NCBI GenBank assembly: GCA_947175265.1
Contig: CAMWMD010000004.1
Span: 40,553 to 104,552, forward strand
Direction: 5' to 3'
DNA length: 64,000 nucleotides
DNA from: an uncultured Porphyromonadaceae bacterium
Lineage (GTDB): Bacteria; Bacteroidota; Bacteroidia; Bacteroidales; Muribaculaceae
Part shown: in pieces, positions 16,462-25,518 of the stretch
Position numbering within the stretch: position 1 is the first letter of the stretch
How the letters are laid out: every line of letters starts with the position of its first letter
Translations under genes and position numbers: made by a program
The notes under the pieces: generated by a model
Told to the model about the DNA's origin: nothing
What the model saw: only the letters and a program-made list of their open reading frames with translations
The model's database searches: none

Positions 16462-17984
16462 AATTTCTCTCGTGTTATTATGGCACGTATAGCCTTTCCG
16501 CAATTTTCGGCAATGTCGGAAGCCATCATGCCATACTCACCTTTCTCAGCCATAGCCATATCTCCGGCAAGACCATGCACGAACACCCCTATTGTGGCGG
16601 CATTCTCCGGACGGTGTCCCTGCGCGAGGAAAGCGGTGATTACACCGGTAAGGACATCTCCCGAGCCGGCTGTTGCCATTCCCGGATTACCCGTGGAGTT
16701 GAAGCACACGCGCCCTGTAGGACGTACGGTAGCGGTGTAATGTCCTTTGAGGACGATTATTATATTATAGTATTTCGCCATGTCGATAGCCTTGCGCAGA
16801 CGGGCCTCGGAGGTCTCATGCTCTCCGAAGAGGCGGTCGAACTCACCGATGTGGGGTGTGATTATCGTATGGGGAGGAATCATCGACAGAAGTTGCGGAC
16901 GGCGGGCGATGCAATTCAACGCATCGGCATCAAGCACAAGAGGCGACTTGCAGTTCTTGAGCAATGCCTCAAGGGCGTCTATTGTGGCTTCATTGGTGCC
17001 TATGCCGGGACCGACCGCCACTGCCTGATGACTATGGTGGATGGTCATATCCTTGATGAAGTACTCATTACGGTCTGGCTCGAACATCGCTTCCGGAACG
17101 GCTGTCTGCACAATCTGCAGACCACCCCGCGCACTGTGCACCGTAACAAGCCCTGCTCCGGAGCGCATGCACCCTTTGGCAGCCATGACAGCGGCTCCCG
17201 ACATACCGATGCTTCCGGCAAAGATCAGGGCCGAACCGAAATCGCGCTTACCGGTGAATTTCTTCCTTGGTTTGAGAAGCGGACGCACGCTCCTGGCTTC
17301 CACGAGAAGGAAGTCGGTGGGAAGTTCCTTCATCTTCTTCTCATCAAGATCAATGTCGAGGAGACGCCAGTCGCCTATTATATCCGCATTCTCACTGAAA
17401 AAGAATGAAAGGCGGGGGGTCTGGAATGTGAGAGTCAGGTCGGCATGAATCATATCGCGCTGAAGCACATTGTTGTTCCATTCGCCGAAGAGACCGGAAG
17501 GTATGTCGATAGATATTACGTAAGCCTTTGATTCGTTGATAAGGCGCGCAAGCATCACGAAACCGCCCTGAAGCGGCTGGTGGAGCCCTGAGCCGAAAAG
17601 GCCATCGACCACGACATCGTTCTCGCCAAGATAAGGGGGCTGGAAGTCGTGCTTCACTTCCGTAAAGTCAATGCCGTCGATGGTGATCAGTTTCTTGCGT
17701 TCCTCATCACAGTCATGGCTCAGTTTACCGACCACATTGAAAAGGAACACCTCAACCTTCTTATAACCCTGTTCGAACAGGATTCTTGCCAGAGCGAGGG
17801 CATCACCGCCGTTGTTGCCGGGGCCTGCGATTATGACGATACGCTGGGATGGAAGGAAACGGGAAATGATCTCAACGCTGAGAGCGCCGGCTGCCCGCTC
17901 CATAAGGTCGATGGAGTCAATATGCTGAGCCTCGCAGGTAGCGTTGTCGATTTCGGGTATCTGGTTTGATGCAAAAATCTTCAT
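16458..17984 (-). CDS. nnr: Bifunctional NAD(P)H-hydrate epimerase/dehydratase
   Basis: Repairs damaged NAD(P)H hydrates. The N-terminal ~215 residues are the epimerase (GPGNNGGDALALARIL near 54, DGLFGSGLHQPL). The C-terminal part is the ribokinase-fold ADP-dependent dehydratase, with GPGIGTN, TPHIGEFDRLFG and GNPGMATAGSGDVLTG. The 508 residues are standard for the fusion. It is the first gene of the nnr-DUF4831-xseA-xseB operon. Confidence 0.95.
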   Translation of the reverse strand: MKIFASNQIPEIDNATCEAQHIDSIDLMERAAGALSVEIISRFLPSQRIVIIAGPGNNGGDALALARILFEQGYKKVEVFLFNVVGKLSHDCDEERKKLITIDGIDFTEVKHDFQPPYLGENDVVVDGLFGSGLHQPLQGGFVMLARLINESKAYVISIDIPSGLFGEWNNNVLQRDMIHADLTLTFQTPRLSFFFSENADIIGDWRLLDIDLDEKKMKELPTDFLLVEARSVRPLLKPRKKFTGKRDFGSALIFAGSIGMSGAAVMAAKGCMRSGAGLVTVHSARGGLQIVQTAVPEAMFEPDRNEYFIKDMTIHHSHQAVAVGPGIGTNEATIDALEALLKNCKSPLVLDADALNCIARRPQLLSMIPPHTIITPHIGEFDRLFGEHETSEARLRKAIDMAKYYNIIIVLKGHYTATVRPTGRVCFNSTGNPGMATAGSGDVLTGVITAFLAQGHRPENAATIGVFVHGLAGDMAMAEKGEYGMMASDIAENCGKAIRAIITREKL

Positions 17985-18047
17985 AACAGTATAACTTTTC
18001 GGAAAAGCCGATTAACACAAAGACTGGCATAACGATGAAAAGTAGTG

Positions 18048-18079
18048 CAAATTTAACTCACATGGACGTGAATTGCAAA
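18048..18079 (-). promoter_or_regulatory. Promoter of the nnr-xseB operon
   Basis: Minus strand TTTG (18076-18079), 20-bp spacer, TAAATTTG (18048-18055). Start near 18042, leader about 58 nt. Confidence 0.75.
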
Positions 18080-18200
18080 TAAAACAACAAATTTCGCTTC
18101 CATAGGAGTCTAAGAGCGTAAAATGATAAAGAGCGGTTGGCGGAGAGAAGCCGGAATAGCAATTTTTAAAACTTTCACGAATAAAAAAACCACATCAGGT

Positions 18201-18232
18201 TTTGCAGGGACAATGTTTTTTTTGTATTTTTG
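18201..18232 (+). promoter_or_regulatory. Promoter of the aldolase gene
   Basis: TTTG (18201-18204), 20-bp spacer, TATTTTTG (18225-18232). Start near 18238, leader about 35 nt. This also shows that the ORF-track start (18123) lies upstream of the transcript. Confidence 0.78.
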
Positions 18233-18272
18233 CATCAAAATGTGCCGAGCGCACGAAAAATTTAGACAAATC

Positions 18273-19274
18273 ATGGTAGATTACAAGAAACTTGGCCTTG
18301 TCAACACAAAAGAGATGTTTGCCAAGGCAGTGCATGGCGGTTATGCCATCCCCGCATTCAACTTCAACAACATGGAGCAGCTTCAGGCTATCATCAAGGC
18401 CGCTGCCGACACCAAATCACCTGTTATCCTTCAGGTATCAAAGGGTGCGCGCAACTACGCCAATCCAATCCTTCTCCGCTACATGGCACAGGGTGCTGTG
18501 GAGTATGCGAAGAGCCTCGGTTGGGAGAAGCCTGAAATCGTGCTTCACCTTGACCATGGCGACAGCTTCGAACTTTGCAAGGATTGTATCGACAACGGCT
18601 TCTCATCAGTGATGATCGACGGCAGCCACCTCCCCTACGAGGAGAACGTTGCCCTCACTAAGAAAGTTGTTGACTACGCTCACCAGTATGACGTGACTGT
18701 AGAGGGAGAACTTGGCGTGCTCGCCGGCGTTGAGGACGAGGTAAGTTCTGACCACCACACCTACACTGACCCTGAAGAGGTGATTGACTTCGTAAACCGC
18801 ACAGGTTGCGACAGCCTCGCAATCTCTATCGGCACTTCTCACGGTGCTTACAAGTTCACTCCCGAACAGTGCACACGCGACCCCAAGACCGGTCTTCTCG
18901 TTCCCCCTCCATTGGCATTCGACGTGCTTGAGGCAGTTGAGGCTAAACTCCCCGACTTCCCCATCGTGCTCCACGGTTCTTCTTCAGTGCCTCAGGAGTA
19001 TGTCAAGATCATCGACGAGAACGGTGGCAAGCTTCCTGACGCTATCGGTATCCCCGAGGAGGAACTCCGCAAGGCAGCCAAGATGGACGTTTGCAAGATC
19101 AACATCGACTCTGACAGCCGTCTTGCAATGACAGCAGCCATCCGTAAGGTATTCGCTGAGAAACCCGCAGAGTTCGACCCGCGCAAATACCTCGGCCCGG
19201 CTCGTGACGAAATGGAGAAACTCTACAAGCACAAGATCATCAACGTGCTCGGTTCTGACGGCAAGGCTGAATAA
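18273..19274 (+). CDS. fbaA: Class II fructose-bisphosphate aldolase
   Basis: Zinc-dependent glycolytic/gluconeogenic aldolase cleaving fructose 1,6-bisphosphate. From ATG 18273 the protein has 333 residues, starting with YKKLGLVNTKEMFAKAVHGG. It contains IPAFNFNNMEQ, the zinc histidine motif LDHGDS, VMIDGSHLPYEENV and the late HGSSSVP. The promoter at 18201-18232 excludes the longer track start. Codon use looks highly biased, as expected for an abundant enzyme. It is monocistronic with a strong terminator. Confidence 0.95.
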   Translation: MVDYKKLGLVNTKEMFAKAVHGGYAIPAFNFNNMEQLQAIIKAAADTKSPVILQVSKGARNYANPILLRYMAQGAVEYAKSLGWEKPEIVLHLDHGDSFELCKDCIDNGFSSVMIDGSHLPYEENVALTKKVVDYAHQYDVTVEGELGVLAGVEDEVSSDHHTYTDPEEVIDFVNRTGCDSLAISIGTSHGAYKFTPEQCTRDPKTGLLVPPPLAFDVLEAVEAKLPDFPIVLHGSSSVPQEYVKIIDENGGKLPDAIGIPEEELRKAAKMDVCKINIDSDSRLAMTAAIRKVFAEKPAEFDPRKYLGPARDEMEKLYKHKIINVLGSDGKAE

Positions 19275-19301
19275 TCCTTCCCTACAGCAGACAATAATTT
19301 G

Positions 19302-19341
19302 TCGGGAAATCGCCCTGAGGGTGATTTCCCGACATCTTTTT
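19302..19341 (+). terminator. Aldolase terminator
   Basis: GTCGGGAAATC ... GATTTCCCGAC with an inner CCCTGAGGG, followed by ATCTTTTT. Nearly perfect stem-loop 24 bp after the stop codon. Confidence 0.85.
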
Positions 19342-19402
19342 CATACCCTTCCTACCCTCTTTATATCCTTCCTATCCACACAGAGAAAATAGGAACTTCT
19401 TC

Positions 19403-20668
19403 TTATAGAGAAAGCAGGAACTTTGACAATGGCACTACATTTATGGGGAGTTCAGGGGTGGTTATCACCCTTTCCTCCGAAAATGTCACGATATCCGCAC
19501 GGTTCAACCCATACTTCTTGTGGAATGTCAGCAATGCCCTTACCTCCCTTTCCTCCGTAGCGGAATCGGCAAGTGAATAGCAAGCCTGAATACCTATCTT
19601 GAGCGCGGGAAGATAAAAATCAAGTTCCACCTCCTTATTATAGAAATAAGGCTTATAGTCTTCATCCTGAAAACTTTTTCTATGTAGACTCACAGCACAC
19701 AGATTTTCCAGAAGAGTGGTCTCACTGTCTGTCAGAAAAATATTCAGGAGTCCATTGTCAATGAAATAATGTTTCCTTATTGTAGTACGTTCTACAAACT
19801 TAGAGGCAAAATTTTCTAAAGAGAACAAAAGACAAGCCTCTTTACAATATTCGATATAGGAAGATACCGATGCCACATTCGTAGATATGCCCGTTGCCTT
19901 AACCATTGCGGTCAATCTTGTCAAGGATGTGGGATTCTTAATATTTTCAGCGAGTCTCCGGAGTGACAGTTTCAAAGCCATTTCATTCTTAATGGAATTT
20001 CGCTGAATGATATCTCCAAGTATGATCTTATCATATAACTCATTTAGCCAATGGCGTTTGTTGACAAATAAAATCAACTCAGGGAACCCACCCCATAAAA
20101 GATAATTCTTTAACCATCTCTCCACCTCCCCTCTTTTTGCTCCATACATCCAATTATGATCTATCTCGCATCCGTTGGCCTTGAGATATTCGGGGAAAGA
20201 ATAAGGCCACACCATAACTTTGAGGTATCTCCCACCAAGAGTTGTTGCAATTTCCTTACTCAACATTTTTGCATTGCTGCCGGTCAAGTAAACTTCATAT
20301 TTCTGATTCGCCAACCGTCTGGCAAAATGTTCCCACCCCTCGACATTCTGAATCTCATCAAGAAACAAAATCGGCCGGTAATCAAATAAAGATGAGTAAG
20401 CCTTCAGAATGTCGTCTAATTCGGATGCCTTATACCCTATCAATCGTTCATCATCAAAATTTATGAAAACCATCTCCCTGATGTCATGCCCCTCCTTTAT
20501 AAGTTGCAGAGCCCGTATATACATCAGGTATGATTTTCCACACTGGCGCACGCCTACCAACACATAGCGTGCGTGTGGCTCAAATTCAAAATTCCTGCTG
20601 ACAGGTGAAACCATCCTCAATATCTCCTGCCCCTCTATTATTATGTTCTTTAATATTTCCGGATTCAT
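19403..20668 (-). CDS. AAA ATPase with DUF4143 domain
   Basis: A 421-residue protein of the AAA_14/DUF4143 family. Walker A is GVRQCGKS (39-46), Walker B LFLDEIQN (101-108), the sensor motif LTGSNAKML, then a winged-helix region. A C-terminal restriction-nuclease-like fold contains NKEVELDFYLP followed by GIQACYSL, with no clear ExK lysine. These ATPases are common in anaerobes; their role is not established. The gene is solitary and its promoter overlaps the first of three palindromic 33-bp repeats, suggesting tight or autogenous control. Confidence 0.88.
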   Translation of the reverse strand: MNPEILKNIIIEGQEILRMVSPVSRNFEFEPHARYVLVGVRQCGKSYLMYIRALQLIKEGHDIREMVFINFDDERLIGYKASELDDILKAYSSLFDYRPILFLDEIQNVEGWEHFARRLANQKYEVYLTGSNAKMLSKEIATTLGGRYLKVMVWPYSFPEYLKANGCEIDHNWMYGAKRGEVERWLKNYLLWGGFPELILFVNKRHWLNELYDKIILGDIIQRNSIKNEMALKLSLRRLAENIKNPTSLTRLTAMVKATGISTNVASVSSYIEYCKEACLLFSLENFASKFVERTTIRKHYFIDNGLLNIFLTDSETTLLENLCAVSLHRKSFQDEDYKPYFYNKEVELDFYLPALKIGIQACYSLADSATEEREVRALLTFHKKYGLNRADIVTFSEERVITTPELPINVVPLSKFLLSL

Positions 20669-20766
20669 GATATTTGAAAATTGAGATTTGAGACTCGTGA
20701 TTAGTATGTACCGACTTTGAGTCGAATACTCCGTATCCCGTATCTTCCCTTCTCATATTTGATATG

Positions 20767-20774
20767 CAAAAATA
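20767..20774 (-). promoter_or_regulatory. -7 box of the AAA/DUF4143 gene
   Basis: Minus strand TATTTTTG, with a TTTA 19 bp upstream inside repeat 1 of the operator array. Start near 20760, leader about 92 nt. Confidence 0.55.
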
Positions 20775-20778
20775 ATCA

Positions 20779-20877
20779 TTTATTTATTGCCAGTAAACAA
20801 ATTTAACCATTTTTGTTTATTGCCAATAAACAAATTCAGTCATTTTTGTTTATTGACAGTAAACAAATGAATCTATT
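20779..20877. repeat. Three 33-bp direct repeats, each a palindromic operator
   Basis: Units begin at 20779, 20812 and 20845. Each carries a 23-bp dyad of the form TTTGTTTAyTGsCArTAAACAAA followed by a more variable 10-bp spacer. The period is exactly 33 bp, about three helical turns, so all copies face the same side of the DNA. The first copy covers the -33 region of the ATPase promoter. The design is that of a multi-site repressor operator or iteron. Confidence 0.85.
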
Positions 20878-20893
20878 TTGCGATGATGAACGT

Positions 20894-20943
20894 AAAAAAA
20901 AGAACCCCGGAAGCCGAGGTACCGATTCCGGGGTTCTTTTTCA
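20894..20943. terminator. Strong bidirectional terminator after the CotH operon
   Basis: AAAAAGAACCCCGGAA and TTCCGGGGTTCTTTTT form a 16-bp perfect stem with a 13-nt loop and A/T tails, 38 bp past the CotH stop codon at 20981. Confidence 0.85.
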
Positions 20944-20980
20944 CTATCGTATGATTTCACAATTATTCTGATTTCGACTA

Positions 20981-22396
20981 TCATTCCATCGGTCCGTAAA
21001 TCGGAGCCGTCTTGATATACTGCACGCGCTCTATAATCCACTCACGCAACAGACGGACCCATTTCTCCCTGTCAAAAGAGGGTACAGCCTTGGTCCAACC
21101 TAAGTCGTGCTCCTGATTCCATCTGAGGCCGTTTAATTTTGCCGATGGCTCTATTAAACGGGCATACTCATCAAAGAACTCCTGAAATTCAGGCACTATC
21201 TCTTCTTCAAATTCCTTGAGTCTCTCAGAATATCTGCTTTGAAATTCCTCACTGTCGATGATTTTCTTAAACATATAAGGCACCGCAAAAGGTTCATCCG
21301 GAGGATTGAAAGAAAATCCATCTTCAGTGGGCGTAAGCAAATTAAAAGTGGCGTCATAATCCCAGGCGGGTCCGAACTTATATTTCTCATCCTCTTCCAG
21401 AGACTCCTTATGGACATATACACTTTTAGGAATCCAGACATCACCACACCAAACGAAGTGTGCCAGAAGGAAGTAGTTGACGGCAGTTTCAATATCAAAA
21501 GCATCCGCACACTTCCCATCCTCCACCAATTGCTCGGCTCGGTTGAAGTCATCTTCCCAAAGTTTAAGCCGCTCGTCAGGAGAGGGACCTTCAGGATTAT
21601 CGTCGTAAAGTTCGTCAAAATCGGGATCTTTCACCATTACAGGCAACTCCCATATATTGGAGCGGAATTTATATTTCTCGTCAAATTCCGCACTGATTTC
21701 AAAGAGCATCCCCCTCTCCTCATCTATGTCGACACTTCCGCTGTTTATACCTACCTTCTCAGTCAATGTGTATGCACCGGCATAACTACCGTTGATGAAA
21801 ACATGACATGGCACCATTGTATTGGCGTAAGGCACTCCCAATCTTTTTGCCAACCACATTGCCAAAGGGTTTTTCATCATAGACGGATCTATATAATTGT
21901 TAAGGAGAACGTAACTTTTGGCTTTCTTGAATCCGCAAATAGAGATTTTCTTGGGGAATTTCAGGCGCATCGGCTTTTTCGGCATCCCCCAAGTGGAATT
22001 CCCCCTCCCCTTTATCTGTAGCGACAGTGAATCCATATCCTCCGTGTATCCGTTTCCCTCAATCGAGAGTACGGCATCAAGATAAAGTTCCTTCTCCCAA
22101 AGAGACGTTGCCTCCGGATAGTCGGGGAAGGCGATCCTCAGCACAGGAATATCCGTGGCATGAATCACGAGGCTGTCAATTGCCGACAACGGCACTTTCG
22201 TCTGTCCGGCTATAAAATCGTTTATGACCATGTAGGTACTGTCCGTTTCAACTGAATGGGCTATCGAATCGCCCTCATACATCCGGAAATTATTGAACAG
22301 CGCATCATTTCTATATATGGAGACGTTCAACTGCCCTTTTGAAAGAAGTGGCAAGGATAGGGCCACAAGTGCAAGGAATCGGAATAAGGATTTCAT
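20981..22396 (-). CDS. CotH kinase-family secreted protein (copy 1)
   Basis: A 471-residue protein with a signal peptide and a CotH-type protein-kinase-like domain. KGRGNSTWGMPKKPMRLKF marks the ATP-binding glycine loop and lysine, INGSYAGAYTLTEKVG the following strand, and FGPAWDYDATFN the metal-binding DxD-like region. CotH proteins phosphorylate surface proteins on serine in spore formers; in Bacteroidetes the substrate is unknown. The N-terminal half is almost identical to copy 2 and the C-terminal half has diverged. It overlaps the upstream gene by 4 bases. Confidence 0.88.
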   Translation of the reverse strand: MKSLFRFLALVALSLPLLSKGQLNVSIYRNDALFNNFRMYEGDSIAHSVETDSTYMVINDFIAGQTKVPLSAIDSLVIHATDIPVLRIAFPDYPEATSLWEKELYLDAVLSIEGNGYTEDMDSLSLQIKGRGNSTWGMPKKPMRLKFPKKISICGFKKAKSYVLLNNYIDPSMMKNPLAMWLAKRLGVPYANTMVPCHVFINGSYAGAYTLTEKVGINSGSVDIDEERGMLFEISAEFDEKYKFRSNIWELPVMVKDPDFDELYDDNPEGPSPDERLKLWEDDFNRAEQLVEDGKCADAFDIETAVNYFLLAHFVWCGDVWIPKSVYVHKESLEEDEKYKFGPAWDYDATFNLLTPTEDGFSFNPPDEPFAVPYMFKKIIDSEEFQSRYSERLKEFEEEIVPEFQEFFDEYARLIEPSAKLNGLRWNQEHDLGWTKAVPSFDREKWVRLLREWIIERVQYIKTAPIYGPME

Positions 22397-22890
22397 TTTA
22401 CGATGAATTTTACAGAGGTAAGGTTGTCCATACTTAAAATATAAATCCCCTTCGGAAATGAGTTAAGCGGAATGACGGTGGTCTCGCGGCATGTGGTAGC
22501 ATACAGCATCTGACCCGCATTATTGAAGATACGGCAGTTCACAGGACTTCCATTTGAATCGGCGACGGCTCCAATCTCGATACCTGAGTCAGTAAACCTT
22601 AATGCCGGACGATCCAAAACGGGAGAAACTACCGCAGATGATACAGTCTTCTCATATTTCATCCCCTTCAGTTCTTCAAGCAGAATTGATATACTGTCTG
22701 TCGCCGATGAAAGACAAAGGGAATTGTCTTTGATTCTCATTTTCAAATCGCCATCTACGGCAATTACGCTTTCCACGTCGTTCACATCGGTAAGTCTGAG
22801 ATGAAAAACATCTCCCTTGCATGTGAAGGCACCAAAACTTCCCACTCCTATAAATAAAGAGATGAGCAGCAGTTTAGTTGATTTTATCAT
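22393..22890 (-). CDS. Small secreted protein with T9SS-like C-terminal tail
   Basis: A 165-residue protein with a hydrophobic signal segment (residues 6-22) and a beta-rich middle. Its C-terminus (FNNAGQMLYATT... LNSFPKGIYILSMDN... VKFIVK) matches the general shape of type IX secretion sorting domains. Its stop codon overlaps the start of CotH copy 1 (ATGA), so the two are translated together. It could be a surface partner or substrate of the flanking kinases; no characterised homologue is recognised. Confidence 0.65.
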   Translation of the reverse strand: MIKSTKLLLISLFIGVGSFGAFTCKGDVFHLRLTDVNDVESVIAVDGDLKMRIKDNSLCLSSATDSISILLEELKGMKYEKTVSSAVVSPVLDRPALRFTDSGIEIGAVADSNGSPVNCRIFNNAGQMLYATTCRETTVIPLNSFPKGIYILSMDNLTSVKFIVK

Positions 22891-23028
22891 TTTCGTTATA
22901 AGTCTTTAATATTCTTACTGAATGGCTACATATTTCTTTATGCGAATCAATCCCGTCATGAAGAAACAGATACCTGCGATAATTAATATACCTGCATAGA
23001 TTAATTCCGGATAAGCCTTGAGGAATTT

Positions 23029-24435
23029 CTAAAACAATTTCGCAGTCTTCATATATTCCGCACGCTCCACAAACCATTGTCGGAGTTCCCTCACATGGTT
23101 CTCAGTGTCAAAAGAGGGTTCTACCACAATCCAGGGTATTTTCTCGGAGTCACTTCCCCATCTTACTCCATTGAGTTTAGCCGAAGGCTCTATCAATTTG
23201 GCATAACTGTCAAGATAACTGAGGAATTCAGGGAAAATATTCTCCTGAAAATCCTTCATACGTTCTTTATATCTTACCTGAAACTCATCGGTCTTATATA
23301 TCCTCTTTAAAAAAGGAGGGAGCCATAGCAAGGACGTGGCTGACTGCGTCACCGTGTTGTCACCAATCTCCTGCTTATAGTTGCAGGAAATGTCAAAATC
23401 CCAAGCCGGGCCGAAAAAATATTTCTCATTCTCCCCCAAAGACTTCTTGTGGATATAAAGGCTTTTGGGATGACTGAGTTCCGGATTCCCCATAAACAGA
23501 TAGAGGAACAGATAATTGACGGCACTCTCGACATCAAAGGCTTCCGCCGCCTTGCCTTGGGCTATGAGTTCTTCGGCTCTTATGAAATCCTTTTCCCATA
23601 AATCCAGACGCCGGTCAGGGGTAAATCCGTCAGGATTATCCTCGTAAAGTTCGTCAAAATCCGGATCCTTCACCATTACCGGGAGATCCCATCTCGGAGA
23701 ACGGAATTTATATTTCTCGTCAAACTCAGTGCTCAATTCAAAAAGTATTCCTTCCGCCTCATCTATATCCACGCTTCCACTGTTAATACCTACCTTTTCA
23801 GTCATGGTATATGATCCGGCATAATTACCGTTGATAAAGACATTACACGGCACTATGGCATTGGAGTAAGGGATCCCGAGTCTTTTGGCCAGCCACAAGG
23901 CCATGGCATTGCGCATTAGTGAGGGGTCGACATAATTGTTTAGCAAGACGAAATTCTTGGCTTTCTTGAATCCGCAAATAGAGATCTTCTTTGGGAATTT
24001 CAGGCGCATCGGTTTTTTTGGCATACCCCAGGTGGAATTACCCCTCCCTTTTATCTGCAACGACAGAGAATTCATGTCCTCCGTGTAGCCGTTCCCCTCG
24101 ATAGAGAGTAATGCATCCAGATAAAGATCTTTCTCCCAAAGAGTCGTGGCCTCGGGATAGTCGGGGAAGGCGATCCTCAGCACCGGGATATCCGTGGCAT
24201 GAATCACGAGGCTGTCAATAGCCGACAACGGCACTTTCGTCTGTCCGGCTATAAAATCGTTTATGACCATGCACATACCGCCATCATCCGCTACATGGGT
24301 TATTGAGTCGCCCTCATACATACGGAAATTGTTGAACAATCCATCATTCCTGTATACGGAGACATTCAGCGGCTCCTTTGCAGATAGGGGAAGAGATGCC
24401 GCCATCAAAAGACATAGTAGTGTAAGATATTTCAT
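23029..24435 (-). CDS. CotH kinase-family secreted protein (copy 2)
   Basis: A 468-residue tandem paralogue of copy 1. It has a signal peptide, the same KGRGNSTWGMPKKPM loop, INGNYAGSYTMTEKVG and FGPAWDFDISCN. Over the N-terminal ~230 residues only scattered positions differ from copy 1. At DNA level the stretches at 22144-22230 and 24184-24270 differ at about two positions. It leads a probable operon with the small secreted protein and copy 1. Its promoter region adjoins an IS66 fossil. Confidence 0.88.
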   Translation of the reverse strand: MKYLTLLCLLMAASLPLSAKEPLNVSVYRNDGLFNNFRMYEGDSITHVADDGGMCMVINDFIAGQTKVPLSAIDSLVIHATDIPVLRIAFPDYPEATTLWEKDLYLDALLSIEGNGYTEDMNSLSLQIKGRGNSTWGMPKKPMRLKFPKKISICGFKKAKNFVLLNNYVDPSLMRNAMALWLAKRLGIPYSNAIVPCNVFINGNYAGSYTMTEKVGINSGSVDIDEAEGILFELSTEFDEKYKFRSPRWDLPVMVKDPDFDELYEDNPDGFTPDRRLDLWEKDFIRAEELIAQGKAAEAFDVESAVNYLFLYLFMGNPELSHPKSLYIHKKSLGENEKYFFGPAWDFDISCNYKQEIGDNTVTQSATSLLWLPPFLKRIYKTDEFQVRYKERMKDFQENIFPEFLSYLDSYAKLIEPSAKLNGVRWGSDSEKIPWIVVEPSFDTENHVRELRQWFVERAEYMKTAKLF

Positions 24436-24513
24436 TTCGGTTATATCAGTCGTTATAAAAAATCACAAAAGGGATGATGAAGTCTCAGTGATTGAATCTA
24501 TTCTATTTCACTG

Positions 24514-24545
24514 CAAATTTACAAATTTATTTTGGCATAGTGAAA
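24514..24545 (-). promoter_or_regulatory. Probable promoter of the CotH operon
   Basis: Minus strand TAAATTTG (24514-24521) with TTTC 20 bp upstream (24542-24545). A second TAAATTTG overlaps at 24522-24529. Leader about 73 nt. Confidence 0.5.
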
Positions 24546-24674
24546 ATGAATGCCTCCACTTTTTCAGTCAGACCGGCAGATGGCCGATTTATTCAAAAGT
24601 ATTCCTCGGAAGGAAGAATCGTTTCAAAACCGTTCCGGGGATGGAACGTGTTGCAGGATATGGAGAAATTTGTA

Positions 24675-25518
24675 ATAAACAATTATACAGCCCAATTACT
24701 GCTGCGAGTGCGGCCGCGAACTGTCAGATATTGAGGGAAAAGAGGAATACCGGGAGGAATGTGTGGGTGTAAGGATTACACCTGTCGTAAAAAGACTTCG
24801 CTTTCTTAACAAGACCTGCACCTGTGGATGCTGCAACCGCGTGGAGTATACCAAACGGAAGAATCCGGTATATCTGTCATCCGAGATTCGCGCCCTCGTG
24901 GTATATCTCAATATCGTGATGTGCATGCCATACAACCGCATCAAAAGTTTTCTCCATAACGTGATGCGCATTGATATAAGCGAAGGATCGATACGCAACT
25001 TCATAGAGGATGCCGGAAACAGGGCAGACAAAATATGCGGCCGCATCGCCTCCGAACTTGTCAAAAGCCCTGTGGCAGGCGCAGATGAATCAGGATTTTA
25101 TGTCAACGACCTTGACAAAAATCAGAACTGGTCATCGCTGTTACAGGAGTTACTGAGAAAAGCCGTGCATTAGCGAAACTCAAATCCCGATGCAATAGCC
25201 GACACATCGACGTGGACAGAAAGCCTCGACAAACTCCTCAATGTGAATCTCGACAAGTTCAAGAAGCCGTTCCGACAAATCCGCAACAGTCTGCGAAAAC
25301 TCAAAGACCGTGTGTTCCACTTTCTGAAAGATCCGCGGGTGCCTTCGTACAACAACGCATCGGAGGCAGGAATAAGAATCCTGAAAGTGAAACAGAAACG
25401 TAGCGGCGCCTGCCGAAGCCAGACCGGAGCCGAAGACTTCATGGCAATCCACTCGGTTGCCGACACCGCCAAGAAAAACGATTTCTCCCGCTGGGAGGCC
25501 GTTTTAGCGTTGGTCTGA
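24675..25518 (+). pseudogene. IS66-family transposase remnant
   Basis: One frame reads as a degraded IS66 transposase. It has the zinc-finger start YCCECGRELSD, YLNIVMCMPYNRIKSFLHNV, the first catalytic aspartate (GADESG), then an in-frame TAG at 25171-25173. It continues in the same frame to NNASEAGIRILKVKQK, which holds the catalytic glutamate, and a normal C-terminus. The central ~200 residues with the second aspartate are missing. No start codon and no TnpB partner is seen. The element is therefore inactive. Confidence 0.8.

Noticed and set aside
20779-20877. CRISPR array
   Set aside because: Only three units; the spacer part is 10 bp and the repeats are palindromic operators, not CRISPR repeats. 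No cas genes.
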